NCBI RefSeq assembly: GCF_963576675.1
Contig: NC_088911.1
Location: 77,343,256 to 77,407,255 of the forward strand
Reading direction: 5' to 3'
DNA length: 64,000 nt
Source of the DNA: Euphorbia lathyris
Lineage: Eukaryota > Streptophyta > Magnoliopsida > Malpighiales > Euphorbiaceae
The position numbers and the translations under genes were made by a program. Shown in pieces: positions 1-11,313 of this stretch (its first letter is position 1; each line of letters starts with the position of its first letter). Under the pieces are notes generated by a model, which worked only from the letters and a program-made list of their open reading frames with translations, was not told the origin of the DNA and ran no database searches.

Positions 1-648
1 TGACCTATTTCGTGTCCTTATACAGGTAGGAAGTCGTGGGGCTGGTCGTGGAGTCGTGGGGCGGAATTGGTCTTTTTGACCAATTCCCGCAGGTCTGCTC
101 GCCGAGCAGGGCGAGCTGCTCGGCGAGCAGGCACTGCTCATCGCGAGCAGGCTCCCTGATCGCCCGAGCAGGCCTCTGAGGGCCTGCTGGGTGAGCTGGC
201 ATAGCCAGCTCGGCGAGCTGGCCTAAATAGGCCAGTTCGTCGAGTAGTCTTGCCCGGCACGCCTCTGCGCGGTCGCTGAATGCCAAAAGTGTGTTTTTCG
301 CCCGAACTTATCCCTGCGCATGCACAAAAACTCCAGATAGCATTAGTCCAAAGGCTAAATTGACCCGCCAATCGCTTATTTTGAGCAAACGCTTCGTTTG
401 GTGCGACTTTTGATGGATCAATTAGCTTCAAAAGATAACGGAATTATAATATGCATGCCATTTTGGCCGTATTTGCCTAAATTGATCATAAAACGAGCCT
501 AAACAACGAAAAGTAAATAAAACATTTCCAATTTCTAACTAACTCACACAAAAGCATTTAAATGCGAGAATTGCTCGCTTAATAACTAAATAACGCTAAA
601 AACCGTCCTAAAACCGTACCCAAAGATAGGGGTTTTTGACCCCTATCA
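1..648 (+). mobile_element. Right end of an LTR element inserted in the SIRE reverse transcriptase
   Basis: The sequence at 649 matches SIRE reverse transcriptase coding sequence (compare the second SIRE copy near 55657), while everything to its left is unrelated. The foreign part ends in ...cctatca, that is, with the CA dinucleotide expected at an LTR end. If this is an insertion, the 5 bases after it (cttgt) should be its target duplication, with the partner copy left of the window. Positions 80-250 are rich in overlapping GC-rich palindromes around gagcagg and gctgctcgg, a style also seen in the Tat LTR at 9590. No coding sequence is credible here. The element family is not identified, and the strand is only inferred from the CA end. 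Confidence 0.45.
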
Positions 649-1956
649 CTTGTAGCCCAAGGCTATAGTCTGTAAGAGGGCATTGACTATGGTGAAACCT
701 TTGCACCCGTTGCTAGGTTAGAGGCTATACGTATATTATGTGCATATCAAATGGATGTTAAAAGTGCTTTTCTCAATGGCTTTATAAACGAGGAGGTATA
801 TGTTAGTCAGCCTCCAGGGTTTGAAGATCCAAAACTCCCAAACCACGTTTATAAACTCAAGAAGGCCTTATATGGCCTGAAGCAAGCTCCAAGAGCTTGG
901 CATGAGAGGTTGACCAACTTCATGCTGACCAGGAATTATGTCAGAGGCAAAGCTGACACAACCTTATTTATTAAGAAAAAGGGTAAACATACCCTGCTGG
1001 CACAAATCTACGTAGACGATATAATCTTTGGTGCTACTGACGAATCCTTATGCAAAGAGTTTAGTAAACAGATGCAAACTGAGTTCGAGATGTCTATGAT
1101 GGGCGAACTCAACTTCTTCCTTGGACTTCAAATCAAGCAAGGTAAGAACGGCATCTTCATTAGTCAGTCTAAGTACGCCAAATAAATGCTAAAGAAATTT
1201 GACATGGAAGGTTGTAAACCCATATCAACCCCAATGGGTACTGACACTGTCCTATGCAAAGATGAGAAAGGTAAATCTGTAGATAGCAAGCTATATCGAG
1301 GTATGATTGGCTCTCTACTTTACCTTACTGCTAGTAGACCTGATATTCAGTACTCAGTATGTTATTGTGCAAGATATCAAGCTGACCCTAGGGCATCTCA
1401 CCTTATAGCTGTAAAAAGAATCTTTAGATACTTGTAGAGCTCAGTTAATGCAGGTTTATGGTATCCAACCTCAAATGACTTCACACTCATTGGATACACT
1501 GATGCTGACTATGGACGAGATAAGCTTGAACGTAAGAGTACTTCGGGAGGAAGTCACTTCCTTGGAAGTTGTGTGGTATATTAGTTCAGCAAGAAGCAGT
1601 CATCAATTGCCCTGTCTATAACTGAAGCTGAGTACGTAGATGCTGGAAGCTGCATTGCACAAGTCCTATGGATTAAGCAACAACTTGAGGATTATGGACT
1701 CAAAACGGAAACAATTGAAGTCAAATGCGACAGCAAAAGCGCTATTGACCTATCTAAAAATCCAATCCAACACAGCAGGATGAAGCATGTCAGCATAAGG
1801 CATCACTTCATCAGAGATCATGTACTCAAGGGTGAGATCAAGCTGACCTATGTTCCAACAGATGAACAGCTTGTGGATATCTTCACCAAGCCTTTGGCTC
1901 GTGAACAATTCAACATACTAAGGGAAGCTATCGGTATGTCTAATCCTCTTCAATAA
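649..1956 (+). pseudogene. SIRE-type Copia reverse transcriptase and RNase H, decayed
   Basis: Translation gives the Copia RT core: [10 protein letters not shown] at 751, the QPPGF and [11 protein letters not shown] blocks, and the catalytic YVDD near 1009. RNase H follows with TDADYG, ITEAEY, CDSKSAIDLSKNP, HFIRDH and DIFTKPL, ending in MSNPLQ and a TAA at 1954. The frame is broken by in-frame stops near 1183 (YAK*MLKKF), 1435 (RYL*SS) and about 1582 (VVY*FSKKQ, where family members have W). About 25 bases are missing just before MDVKSAF compared with the second SIRE copy at 55740. The 5' part (LTR, gag, protease, integrase) lies beyond the insertion at 1-648, outside the window. The strong similarity to 55670-56105 supports SIRE/Maximus placement. 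The copy is dead. Confidence 0.9.
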
Positions 1957-2480
1957 TACTATGTGCTTAATTGAATGATGAGTGATTACCATGCTGAGTG
2001 ACTTGTGCTAATTTAGTAACTTCTACATGCTGAGCTTAAAATGTGTTATAGAAAATCACCCTATACTGAGTAGGACATACATGCTGAGTGGTTATCTTAG
2101 GCTGAGTTACTAAAGCAGTATGAAAACCCTCTATGTAAAACTGTGCACTCAGTACCACAAAATGTTCTGTATTCTAACAAACTGAGTAAAATTCACTTGC
2201 CCAATTAATGCTAGTACACGTGCCATAAATAGCCACCTAGGGTGACGTAATCGTAATAATGAAGAAAACGAACGCGCCGAACATGTCATAAATGCCAGGA
2301 TCTTTGTCGATTGATCATCTCGAGGTAAAACGACTAGTTCAAACATTTAGGATCAATTCGAACTTCTATAAATAGTGGAAGAATTCCCACTTATCACTCT
2401 TTACACTCAAACTTCTTGGCAAATAGATTCTCTTCTCTCTCACTCTTCAAATCCCAAAACCTCTCAGAGAATCTCTAATC
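1957..2480 (+). other. SIRE spacer between pol and the env-like ORF
   Basis: This is non-coding sequence inside the SIRE element. It contains many short motifs around tgctgagt and actgagt. The motif ctataaatag at 2366-2375, about 110 bases before the next ATG, looks like a TATA box, so the downstream ORF may have had its own promoter. That is an inference, because SIRE elements could also express the ORF by splicing or from the LTR. Confidence 0.4.
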
Positions 2481-5411
2481 ATGTCGGATTCACAAAATCT
2501 CTCTAGTGGTGATTACGACAAGAATCACTCCGATGAAAACCCTAAGTCTCATCCACAGCAGGAATATAGCGAGACTCCCACCAAAGGACAAGGTCAGCAT
2601 GACCAAACACCAAGCAAGAGTCCTCAAGCTGACCTCGCAACCTCTTCGAAGAAGAAGAAGAAAAAGAAGGACAAGCAGCCCAATGAAAAGATTTTCCTCC
2701 AAGTATATAAAAGCGTTAAGAACCATGAGGTCCTTCGCTGTCGGTGGTTCTCTCCAAGCTTCGTAACGGCTGAGCAACCATTATGTGAGTGGATCTCGAA
2801 GAATGGATGGGCTGAACTCTTCTCCCTTCCCGGTAAAACCTACCCTAGGTTAGTAATGGAATTCTACTCCAACCTCTGTGTTGACAGAGAAGATGCTGAC
2901 CATCTGGTAACCCATGTCAAAAGCCAGAAAATAACAATTACCCCATCTTATCTAGCAACCCTTCTAAAACTGCCTGCCAAAGGGAAAGAATTCAGAACTA
3001 CAAAGGAAAAACTTGACCACGTCGTGACGTTTTGTAAGCCAGAGGATCACAAAGGGGAAATAGCTAGTACATGCATGGGTCAGAATCAAAAGATGGCTCA
3101 CTACCTACTGACTAATTTTATCTTCCCCAAAATCAACTCAACATCATCAGCTTCAAACTTCGAGCAGTACTTCATCTGGCACATGCTGACCTATCAACCA
3201 CTCAACATGTCGGTGTTTCTTGTTGGTGCACTTCAGCGAAGTACGGGGAAACTCAGGATGGGGTCCCTCATTACCAGAATCCTTGAAGATCATCAAATAG
3301 ACCTGATTAATGAAACTGAGACTTTGGGAACTGAGATCACAGCGGCTCTGCTGTTTGGGTTAGTATACAACCAGCCCCTCAAGTATAAGAAAGGCAAAGA
3401 GGCCGTTGAGGAACATGTGGAAGAAGCTAATGTTGCACATGAGGTGCAAACCAAGAAAGAAAAGAAAAGGAAAACAATTCTAACATGTTCCAAAGATGTT
3501 GATGTTGTTCCTAAGAAACTCAGGATTGTATCAAAGGGGAAGAAAGTTGATGCTGAGTAAACTCAGGACACACCTAAGTCAGCAGAGAAGCGAAAAAGGC
3601 AAGATGAGCCTGAAGAAGAGAGTGAGGAAACTCCAGAGCAACCATTGCAGAAAAAGAAAAAGAAATCTTTGGAGTTAAGTCCTATTGATGCTGCCCCTCT
3701 GGGTTTCGTGATCTTCGATGATTCACATTTCGCCAAAAGTCAAGAAATTGATCTTGAGAAAATCCCTGCTGAGCAAGAGGAAGAAGAGTTGGGCAATCTC
3801 GGAGGTCAGTTTGATGCTGAGGAGACAGCAAATGTTGAGCTAACTGAGATAGCAAATGTTGAGCAACATGAGGTAGTCAATACTGAGTTGGTTGAAGAAC
3901 AAGCTGAGCCCACAGCAAAGGAACATGCTGACCTAGGGGTAAATTCACCTTCTGAATCTCTTGATTCTATTCGAGCTGACCCCTCTCCTCCAAAGGCTAA
4001 GAAATTGAGAAGACTTAAGAAAAAGGCTCAGAAGTCGCCAGTTATTGATCTTTTGGGTGATTCTCCTCTCTAGGATCCCATCACTGATCTCTCGGACATG
4101 CATTTCCAATTTTTCTCCAACCCAATTGAGCCTTCTCCAAATGAGTTACAGAAAAAGCAAGCCTCTGTTACTCATCTTGAGGAACAAGCCAAGTCTCCGG
4201 AAAATCCAATCCCTGCTGAGCAAGAGCTCGAAGTCCAAGCTGCTCACAGTGAAAAGCATGCTAAGGAAAATCCTGCTCAAACTGAGTTGACTCCTCCTGC
4301 ACCAACTCAAACCTATATTGAGCATATCACTACCGATCCACCTCCTGCCAATCCAATATCGCAGAATGTTGAGCAGCCTGTCTCCGCTGCTACTTCAAAC
4401 AAAAGCCCAGCTGTTAATCAAGCTAGCCCTTCCAATTCCACCAGAATTCTGGCAACTGAGAACATTCCTGAGGCAACATATACTTATCTTCACGCTACTG
4501 AGTCCGGGCGTCGCATTATTGACTCCGCTCAAACTATTCTCCAGGATTTGAACACCTCTCATGCCGATGCTACTGGGTATGCAAATGTTGAGTCCCCACA
4601 AATCTCATCTATCACTCAGCTCCTCAATGAGATCAAGGGTCTCAAAGATTTAGTAAGTGTGATGACAACAGTCCAAACACAGCAACCTAAGCAAGACTCC
4701 ATCGTCAAGCTGGCCGAACTGCAGTTAATGATGGTGAATCACATGGATTCCCTTAAAGGCCAAATCAATGCTCTTTCTGCAGTCAACACGGGCTATGTTA
4801 CCTCTGCTGATTTGAATCAACATTTTACCAAGTTGAACTCTGAGCTGAACAGCACTCACGAGCTAATCTCCTCAACTTCTCAATGTTCGGTCGAACAAAT
4901 AAGCGAAGCTGTCCGTCTACTCAACTTGAGTAAAGAGGAAATGGAAACTGATCAACTCAAGACAAATGAACTGTTGCAGTACTCCCGAGCCACCTACAAA
5001 CATGTGCGCCACACGAATGCTTAACGTCAGTTTTATGACTTGGCTTTGCTTAAGATGTACCATCAAGCTTATGCCATGCTAACTGACACTATTACGTGGG
5101 TAGGAAAATCTCAAGAATACATATTAAGTATGCTCAGTGCCTCTATCCGAATTCCCCATGATACCTTGGACGATGGTATCCCAGTTTTTGATGGCTTAAG
5201 GGAAAGCACGAAAAGACTTAAAGCTTATTCAGTGAGGTTAACTCGTGCTGCCCTCAACGACACCTTCGTTCCTCCTCCGCCCGATGGTGGCAAAACGGGG
5301 GAGAAAGAACAAGCTGATAGAACTCAGCACGCAGGAGAAGCATCGGGTAGTCAGCAGCAGCAAAAGGGAAAAGGCAATGTCAATACTGCCCAAGTCAATA
5401 GAAAGAAATAG
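2481..5411 (+). pseudogene. SIRE env-like downstream ORF, one frame with three stops
   Basis: Segments starting at 2481, 3645, 4098 and 5040 all lie in one frame, separated only by stops at 3558-3560 (TAA), 4071-4073 (TAG) and 5022-5024 (TAA). The ancestral protein was therefore about 976 residues. Residues 1-70 are acidic and lysine-rich with a K7 run. Residues about 75-300 form a conserved-looking domain (RLVMEFYSNLCV, ITITPSYLATLLKLP, HYLLTNFIFPKI) that I read as the putative plant transposon protein domain found in such ORFs. The middle is low-complexity and rich in E, A and P. A helical, probably coiled-coil stretch follows near residues 700-830, and the tail is charged and Q-rich. I see no signal peptide or membrane segment, so env-like describes only its position. 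Each stop could come from a C-to-T change in CAA or CAG. Confidence 0.75.
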
Positions 5412-5962
5412 TTTGGTTAGTTTGCTAGTTTTTATTTTTGACTTGTATTTTTTGTGTTTCCCTTATCTGGTGTACTTTGTTTTGCTGACCATATAAAATC
5501 ATGCATATTTTATTCCAAATTGATTGATCTTATGTGATGCTTACCTAAGTATTGTGCTTTATGCTGATTTGTCTTAATTGAACAAACAAATAAAAGAAAA
5601 AGGGAATAGACTCAGTACACATTAGACTTGATACATTTGCTCTAGGTTCCCATAACTCTGATATCAAACTAACCATGTATCAAAACTGAGTCAAAACATA
5701 TCCCACATATTGACTTCTTCTGAAAACTGACCTAGGCTCATCTGAATTAGATCTTGGAAGGTCTAGAACTGAACTAAGTCAGTATAAGCATGCCTTAACT
5801 TTACTCAATTAAATCCTAGAAGGTTTAGAGTTAAGTCAAGTAAATAGATGCAACCCTTACGGGGGAGTAATTTCAGAAGCATAAAAAAAATTTCAATCAT
5901 GGGGAATCTCAATGCTGAGTTCCATCAATTAAATGTTTTGCCAACATCAAAATGGGGGAGTT
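5412..5962 (+). other. SIRE 3' untranslated region and polypurine tract
   Basis: This is non-coding sequence between the env-like ORF and the 3' LTR. The last bases, 5949-5962, read aaaatgggggagtt, a good polypurine tract for plus-strand priming, directly abutting the LTR start TGTTGAAACACC. A similar purine run, acgggggagtaat, occurs at 5859-5871, and repeated tgctgagt-type motifs occur throughout. No gene is seen. Confidence 0.7.
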
Positions 5963-7335
5963 TGTTGAAACACCTTTTCACATGATTTTGATTTGACAAA
6001 ATTATTTAAGTTAATCCATGATTAAGGGACAATTAAATTTAAAGTGCTTTGATTTAATTGTACTAATATGTTTGTTCAATGTTGAGTATAAATATAAATA
6101 CAAAAAGAAATAAAAAGTAAGACAGGACGAAGTCAGCATAAGATCACAACACAAGCTGAGCAGAGTGGAACTCAACGTGAAGAGAAGATAAGTCATCTTC
6201 GGAACAGAAGCTTAAAAATCAAGAAGCTGAGTGGAACGAAACTCAGTATCAAGAGTAGAAAAGTCTTCCGAGAACTATGTCTTGCAAACCGAAGCTGACC
6301 ATGAAAGCTGAGTAAAAGAGAACTCAGTATATGCATTAGCAAACAATCACAAACAATGGCTAAGACAAGCTAAGTGATCTCCAGGACAACATGAATGATC
6401 CGTTTGCTAAAAGACAAGCTCCAACAACTGTCTACACCAATAATAGAAACCTTGGAATTATGCAAAAGCCAATTTCGAGATGCATGGGTCAACTGTTCGT
6501 TAGCTAAAGGACAAACTGGCACAAGAAGACGAAATCTGCAAGAAGAAGACAAACCTGACGCCTGCAGAATTCAGACGACAAGATTGGCCTGCAAAAATGA
6601 AGCTGACCAGAAGTTGTCTAAAAAAGGAGCCGTTTGGATCAACGGACAAATCCAAAGATTCAAATCATTTCTGCTTCAGACCTCAATTATATAAAGACAT
6701 GATCATTCTTGGATCATTAGCCGATTACAACAAGAACAAAAAGTATATACATACAAAGCACACAAAAGCCAAAAGAGATCTTACACCAAACTTCTATTCT
6801 TGTGTAAAAGCTAGATTGATTTTCTGTAATCATCTAAAGTGTTCTTCATTCGAAAAGAACAATTTGTATCAATTGTAAAATTGAGAGTGTTGTGCTGAGT
6901 ACTCGGTGTTGAGTGCTTAGTGGTAGAGAAATCTAGGTGTTTGGTTATAGCACTTAGTAGGAGTTGAGTAGACGAATAGAGGAAGGTACTCTTGCATATT
7001 CAACTGCCTTGTAAACAGTTTGTGCTCTACCTTTAAAGAGCACAGTATTGGATTTAAAAAGCCCGGAGGGATTCTGGGGGCTGGACGTAGGCGGAGAGGC
7101 CGAACCAGGATAAGTCGTACTAAGTAATCTCTAACTCTCTCTCAATATATATATATATATATATATGTATGTGTTGCTTGTCATATTTACTCAGCATATA
7201 AATTGTTTAAACTGACACTGAGTAAATAAAAGTGCTGAGTTGGAAGCTAACCACAATAGTGTCAATTCCCAACTCATACGTAAAATAGTTCTAGTCAACA
7301 TCTGACTAAAGCTGTCTTACACTATAATCGGCTGT
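5963..7335 (+). repeat. SIRE 3' LTR, left part (interrupted)
   Basis: It starts TGTTGAAACACC and aligns with the solo LTR at 32590 over its length. A TATA-like ATTATATAAAG lies at 6687-6697. Alignment with the solo LTR breaks at 7331-7335 (gctgt), where the Tat Gypsy element begins, and resumes at 27634. Rejoined, the LTR is about 1.485 kb, against 1.499 kb for the solo copy. An (AT)n run lies at 7146-7167. Confidence 0.9.
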
Positions 7336-8812
7336 TGTTAGACAAGGTGCCGAACGGCCTCGCCCGGGCGGACCAGGGGGTGGACACCTCATGGCGACGT
7401 AAGCGGTGATTGGCGCCGAAAGCAACCAATCGTGGAATCAAGCTGCTCGGCAGGCCCGGAGCTCGGAGATATGGAAGAGTCGCCACCCACGAATGGGAAA
7501 ATGAACACCGATCCCTTGCGGGAGACCGGTGAGGGTTCGGGAAACTTAGGTATGAGTCGAGAAGGCTAGCTCCTTTCCAGAGAAAGGCTACTAGGCACCC
7601 CGAGATCGCCCGGTTATGAACCACCGGCCTCCTACTCAGCGTGTTAGGCGATAACGGACTAATCACATATTTCTTTAAGTTTAAAATTCATTTGAAACCT
7701 TTTCTTTCTCGCTTTGAAAACCGTTTTGAGCATGTTATTCGAAAGCCATTTTAGTAAAGAATCACCCATTTTGCATAAATTTAAAGTATATAGGAGAGAG
7801 AGGGGGAGAAGAAAGAATTGATTTATTCACAGTGTGATTTTTTGCTTTAGACTATACACTAACTCTAAGCTAATCTCATTCCCCAAAAACGAGTTTATTT
7901 ACATGGTTCGTACCTTAATCGCCGTTGGAACGATTTAGGCACGTTTCAAAACCCCGTTAATGACGTTCACTCGAATCGCCGTTGGAACGACTCGAGCGTT
8001 TGAAAACGTTGAGCAAACATTTTTAATCTAAAAGCGTGATTAAGCATACAAGTCAATTTATTTTGTACAAAAACCATTTAATTAGGAAAACAATTCAAAA
8101 CTTCATTATTCACAAAAGCAATTTTAATTACAAGGTTCGCTTAATCCGTAGGTTTTAACACGTGATGCTTTAGGAAACGGTTTAAAGTGATAAGAAAGCC
8201 TTTTATTTACCTTAGGAACTTCTTAACAAATTAGGTTTAAATAAGCAAATTAAACTCTCTTTTTTATGATTTATGTCCCATTTCCACTCAATTGAACCTT
8301 ACTTGAATATATGTACAAGAATGAACCATTTAAATCCCCCAAAATTCACCAAGTAAAACAAACTTGAAATATGTACATTAAAGTCCAAAAAATGAAGTGA
8401 ATATACATATATACATATATACATATATACATTTTTATCTAAAAATAAGGATATAGTTTAAAAGATAAGTAAAAGATACTAAATATATGCATAATAATGA
8501 TAATACAAAATACTAAGTATAATACATTTTTATCCTACAAAAAAAACATATGAAAATAATGGGCAAAATCAATAGAAAATAACATTTATCTCAAAATAGT
8601 TTTACATAATAAATATATAAAAAACAACTTCCACTCTAAATAATAGCTAATATAGCTTAAATGAGCCCAAAACTATATGTATATATACAAATATAATGCT
8701 TTACAAAACCAAATCAAAAAGGATTAAATTCCCAATGTGAAATATAAGCTATACAATACATATTTAAGGGTTATAGGACTCAAAAATAATTTTTATGAAT
8801 ATGCTACATAAT

Positions 8813-8860
<48 letters not shown>

Positions 8861-10165
8861 AGTATAAATATCAAAAAGTTGAGAAAAGATGGTTAAAAGG
8901 GCAATTTTCGGATTCCAGCAGATTACCGACGGAAAATCCGTCGCTAATCTGCTGTTAGTGACAGAAAAGGGAGAATATCAACAGCAGTCCCTATATTATC
9001 CAGATTTGTTCAAACACTTTAAATTAGATCTATTCTATCGTTTTGGACCTCCGAACTATCCAAATTGGATCATAGTCTATAACGGAGACTCCTAAAACCA
9101 TGTTTTATTTCAAAACGTTATTTAGAAACATTTTTAAAAACTTATAATTACAACGTTTTTTAGTCCCGAACTACCTTTGAATCGGATCACGGTTCGTATT
9201 GGGACGTTAAAACGAGGTTTTTATTTCAAAACCAAAACGAACATTTATTTAATACGAGACGAGAATTGAATAAATACGGGAGAATAAATAAACGTGATAA
9301 ATAAATGAATAAAATAAAGACTAAAAATAAAAATAAATAAAATAACTAAAATAAATAACATGAGTCAGGTCCTCGGATAATACCTCAAGATCAGTATTGA
9401 CAGTTGAAGTCGGTTGATTCCACGAATCGTGATTTTCCGGTGTTTTTTGTGTTTTTGGTAAAATTTTAACTTTTAGGAAATTCGGATTTTTCAGGAAAAA
9501 AAATGTTTTTTCCCAAAAAAATAACTTTCTCTCTCTAAAAAATGTTTTAGAGTGAGAAGCTCCCAAAAATCCCCCCCTACGCCCAAAATGTTGGGCGGAC
9601 GCCCAACTTGCGTGGGGCGAACGCCCAACTTGGTTGGGCGCGCGCCCAACAGGCGTTGGGCGTTCGCCCAACTTGGTTGGGCGCGCGCCCAACGTTGGGC
9701 GCTCGCCCAACAGGCGTTGGGCGTTCGCCCAACGCAGGTTGGGCGCTCGCCCAACAGGCGTTGGGCGTTCGCCCAACGCAGGTTGGGCGCTCGCCCAACG
9801 TCGTTGGGCGTCCGCCCAACGGATGTTGGGCGTCCGCCCCACCTACGTTGGGCGCTCGCCCCACCTACGTTGGGCGCTCGCACCACGTCGTTGGGTGCTC
9901 ACCCAACGGCTGTCGGGTGCACGCGCCCAGCGGCCGTCAGGCGTGCGCCCCGCGCTGTCGGGCGCGCGTCCAACTGTCGTTGGGCGCGCGCCGACTGCCG
10001 CTAGGCGCTCGCACCACGTCGCTGAGCACTCGCGAGCCGTCCACTCGACGACCGCAACTCCTACTGACCTCTCATTTTTTTTATTGTATTTTTTGCTTTA
10101 AAACTCCCGGAACCAACCGTCTTGTTACAGGTTTTCGTCACAGGTCCTCCGACTCGGTGTCTACA
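7336..10165 (-). repeat. Tat 3' LTR (left copy, 2830 bp)
   Basis: It is colinear with 24990-27633. In a 135-base stretch at the left edge I count four differences, so the copies are similar but not identical. Length differs mainly in the (TA)n run (8816-8858 here, 26465-26490 in the other copy) and in the GC-rich palindromic array, which is much longer here. Purine-rich ATG-less sequence and shadow reading frames make up the rest. The minus-strand start is TGTAGACACCGAG. Confidence 0.9.
9585..10020. repeat. GC-rich palindromic array inside the Tat LTR
   Basis: About 430 bases consist of repeated cgcccaac/gttgggcg blocks, many forming perfect 18-bp palindromes such as gttgggcgctcgcccaac. Because the blocks are self-complementary and free of stops, five or more overlapping reading frames stay open on both strands; these are composition artefacts, not genes. 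In the other LTR the equivalent region (27290-27470) keeps only about 180 bases. Confidence 0.9.
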
Positions 10166-10184
10166 GTTGCCCCTACTTTCCTAT
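10166..10184 (-). promoter_or_regulatory. Tat polypurine tract
   Basis: On the minus strand the bases directly before the 3' LTR read aaataggaaagtaggggcaac, purine-rich and abutting TGTAGACACC. Its position relative to the LTR fits a plus-strand primer for this element. Confidence 0.6.
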
Positions 10185-10451
10185 TTTGACAGTGATGTGT
10201 GTGTTTTGAAAACGTTTTTTGCTAACGCAACACATGCAATGTAAACATATTAAAGTAAAAGACACGTATAGAGTAGGAGGAAGAATACCTGATCTCTGCG
10301 CTGCGCGCTCCAGCTTCGCCTTCGATCCTCTCCGTCCTTGCCTTCGAATCGGCTGCCGACAGACTTTTTTCTTAAGGATCCTAGCCTGAATCGACCGCGG
10401 GTAAACAGCTCTTTCTAGCGACCCTAGTCTCTAAATCGATCGCGGGTAAAA

Positions 10452-10863
10452 ATGGCTCAAAAGCAACCTCGGTCGTGGACCAAAGGTAAGAAGGCTCAAA
10501 AGCAACCTCGGTCGTGGACCGTAGGTAGGATGGCTCAAAAGCAACCTTGGTCGTGGACCGAAGGTAAGATGGCTCAAAAGCTACCTGCAACCTCAGTCGT
10601 GGACCGTAGGTAAGATGGCTCAAAAGCAACCTCGGTCGTGGACCGTAGGTAAGATGGCTCAAAAGCAACCTCGGTCGTGGACCGTAGGTAAGATGGCTCA
10701 AAAGCAACCTCGGTCGTGGACCGTAGGTAAAATGGCTCAAAAGCAACCTCGGTCGTGGACCGTAGGTAAGATGGCTCAAAAGCAACCCCGGCCGTGGACC
10801 GTAGGTAAGACGGCTCAAAAGCAACCCCGGTCGTGGACCGTAGGTAAGATGGCTCAAAAGCAA
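10452..10863. repeat. 39-bp tandem array, about 10.5 copies
   Basis: The unit begins atggctcaaaagcaacct and is 39 bases long, so the plus strand reads through as a 13-residue repeat, MAQKQPRSWTVGK. Starts fall near 10452, 10491, 10530, 10569, 10615, 10654, 10693, 10732, 10771 and 10810, with a partial unit at 10849. The fourth unit is 46 bases because of a 7-base insertion. Later units are nearly identical to each other, earlier ones differ more, which suggests local expansion from the right. It lies in the 3' region of the Tat element, a position where this lineage is known to carry tandem repeats that can seed satellites. Confidence 0.92.
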
Positions 10864-11227
10864 AAAGGTTCTTTCTAGCAATTCTGAATTCTAAAACACT
10901 ATCGTCTGTATTTTCACTGGAGCTATTGTCTCGGGTATTTTAAGTGTTTGATAGGAACGTCCTTATCTTTTTGTCTGGAACACTTCAGACTAAGAATTAT
11001 TTTTCTATTGACTGTTGTCTGTATTTTGACTGGCGCCACTGTTCTGTAAAATTTCGACTGTCGTCTGGAGTCATATTCTTGGGTTATTGGTCACCTCCTG
11101 GCAGAAACGCAGGCTGAAACGGACTGCAAATCGGAGGTCTGTGCACCTGGTAATTAATTATTTACTTTTTACCTTTATGTCACGTCGTACCTTTTTCGCT
11201 ATTTACGGGAATGCCATTCCCTTCTTC

Positions 11228-11292
11228 TATATAAGGTGGTGGGGTTTCATTTCAACCCCACACCTTCTCTCTCTTCTCTCTCTCTCTAGCTT
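11228..11292 (+). promoter_or_regulatory. Core promoter of the antisense PMD gene
   Basis: TATATAAGG at 11228-11236 is followed by a pyrimidine-rich leader (tctctctcttctctctctctc, 11266-11288) and the first ATG at 11314. This matches the usual plant layout of a TATA box, a Y-patch and a short leader. It faces away from the left LTR and opposite to gag-pol, so it would drive the PMD gene antisense to the retrotransposon. Assigned by motif only. Confidence 0.6.
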
Positions 11293-11313
11293 CTAACTTT
11301 GAGCATTCTTGTG

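Noticed and set aside
7322..7666. Minus frame of 114 codons, with a mate at 24928-25278
   Set aside because: The two are the same LTR sequence; no recognisable domain, and position within LTRs explains the duplication.
9321..10189. Several overlapping open frames on both strands (up to 193 codons)
   Set aside because: They all read the same self-complementary GC-rich array in different frames; the proteins are simple repeats and the region lies in an LTR.
10452..10863. CRISPR-like regular repeat array
   Set aside because: There are no unique spacers; units abut head to tail, and this is a plant nuclear retrotransposon.
10381..10881. Minus frame of 166 codons and plus frame of 87 codons
   Set aside because: Both are readings of the 39-bp tandem array; no start context, no known domain.
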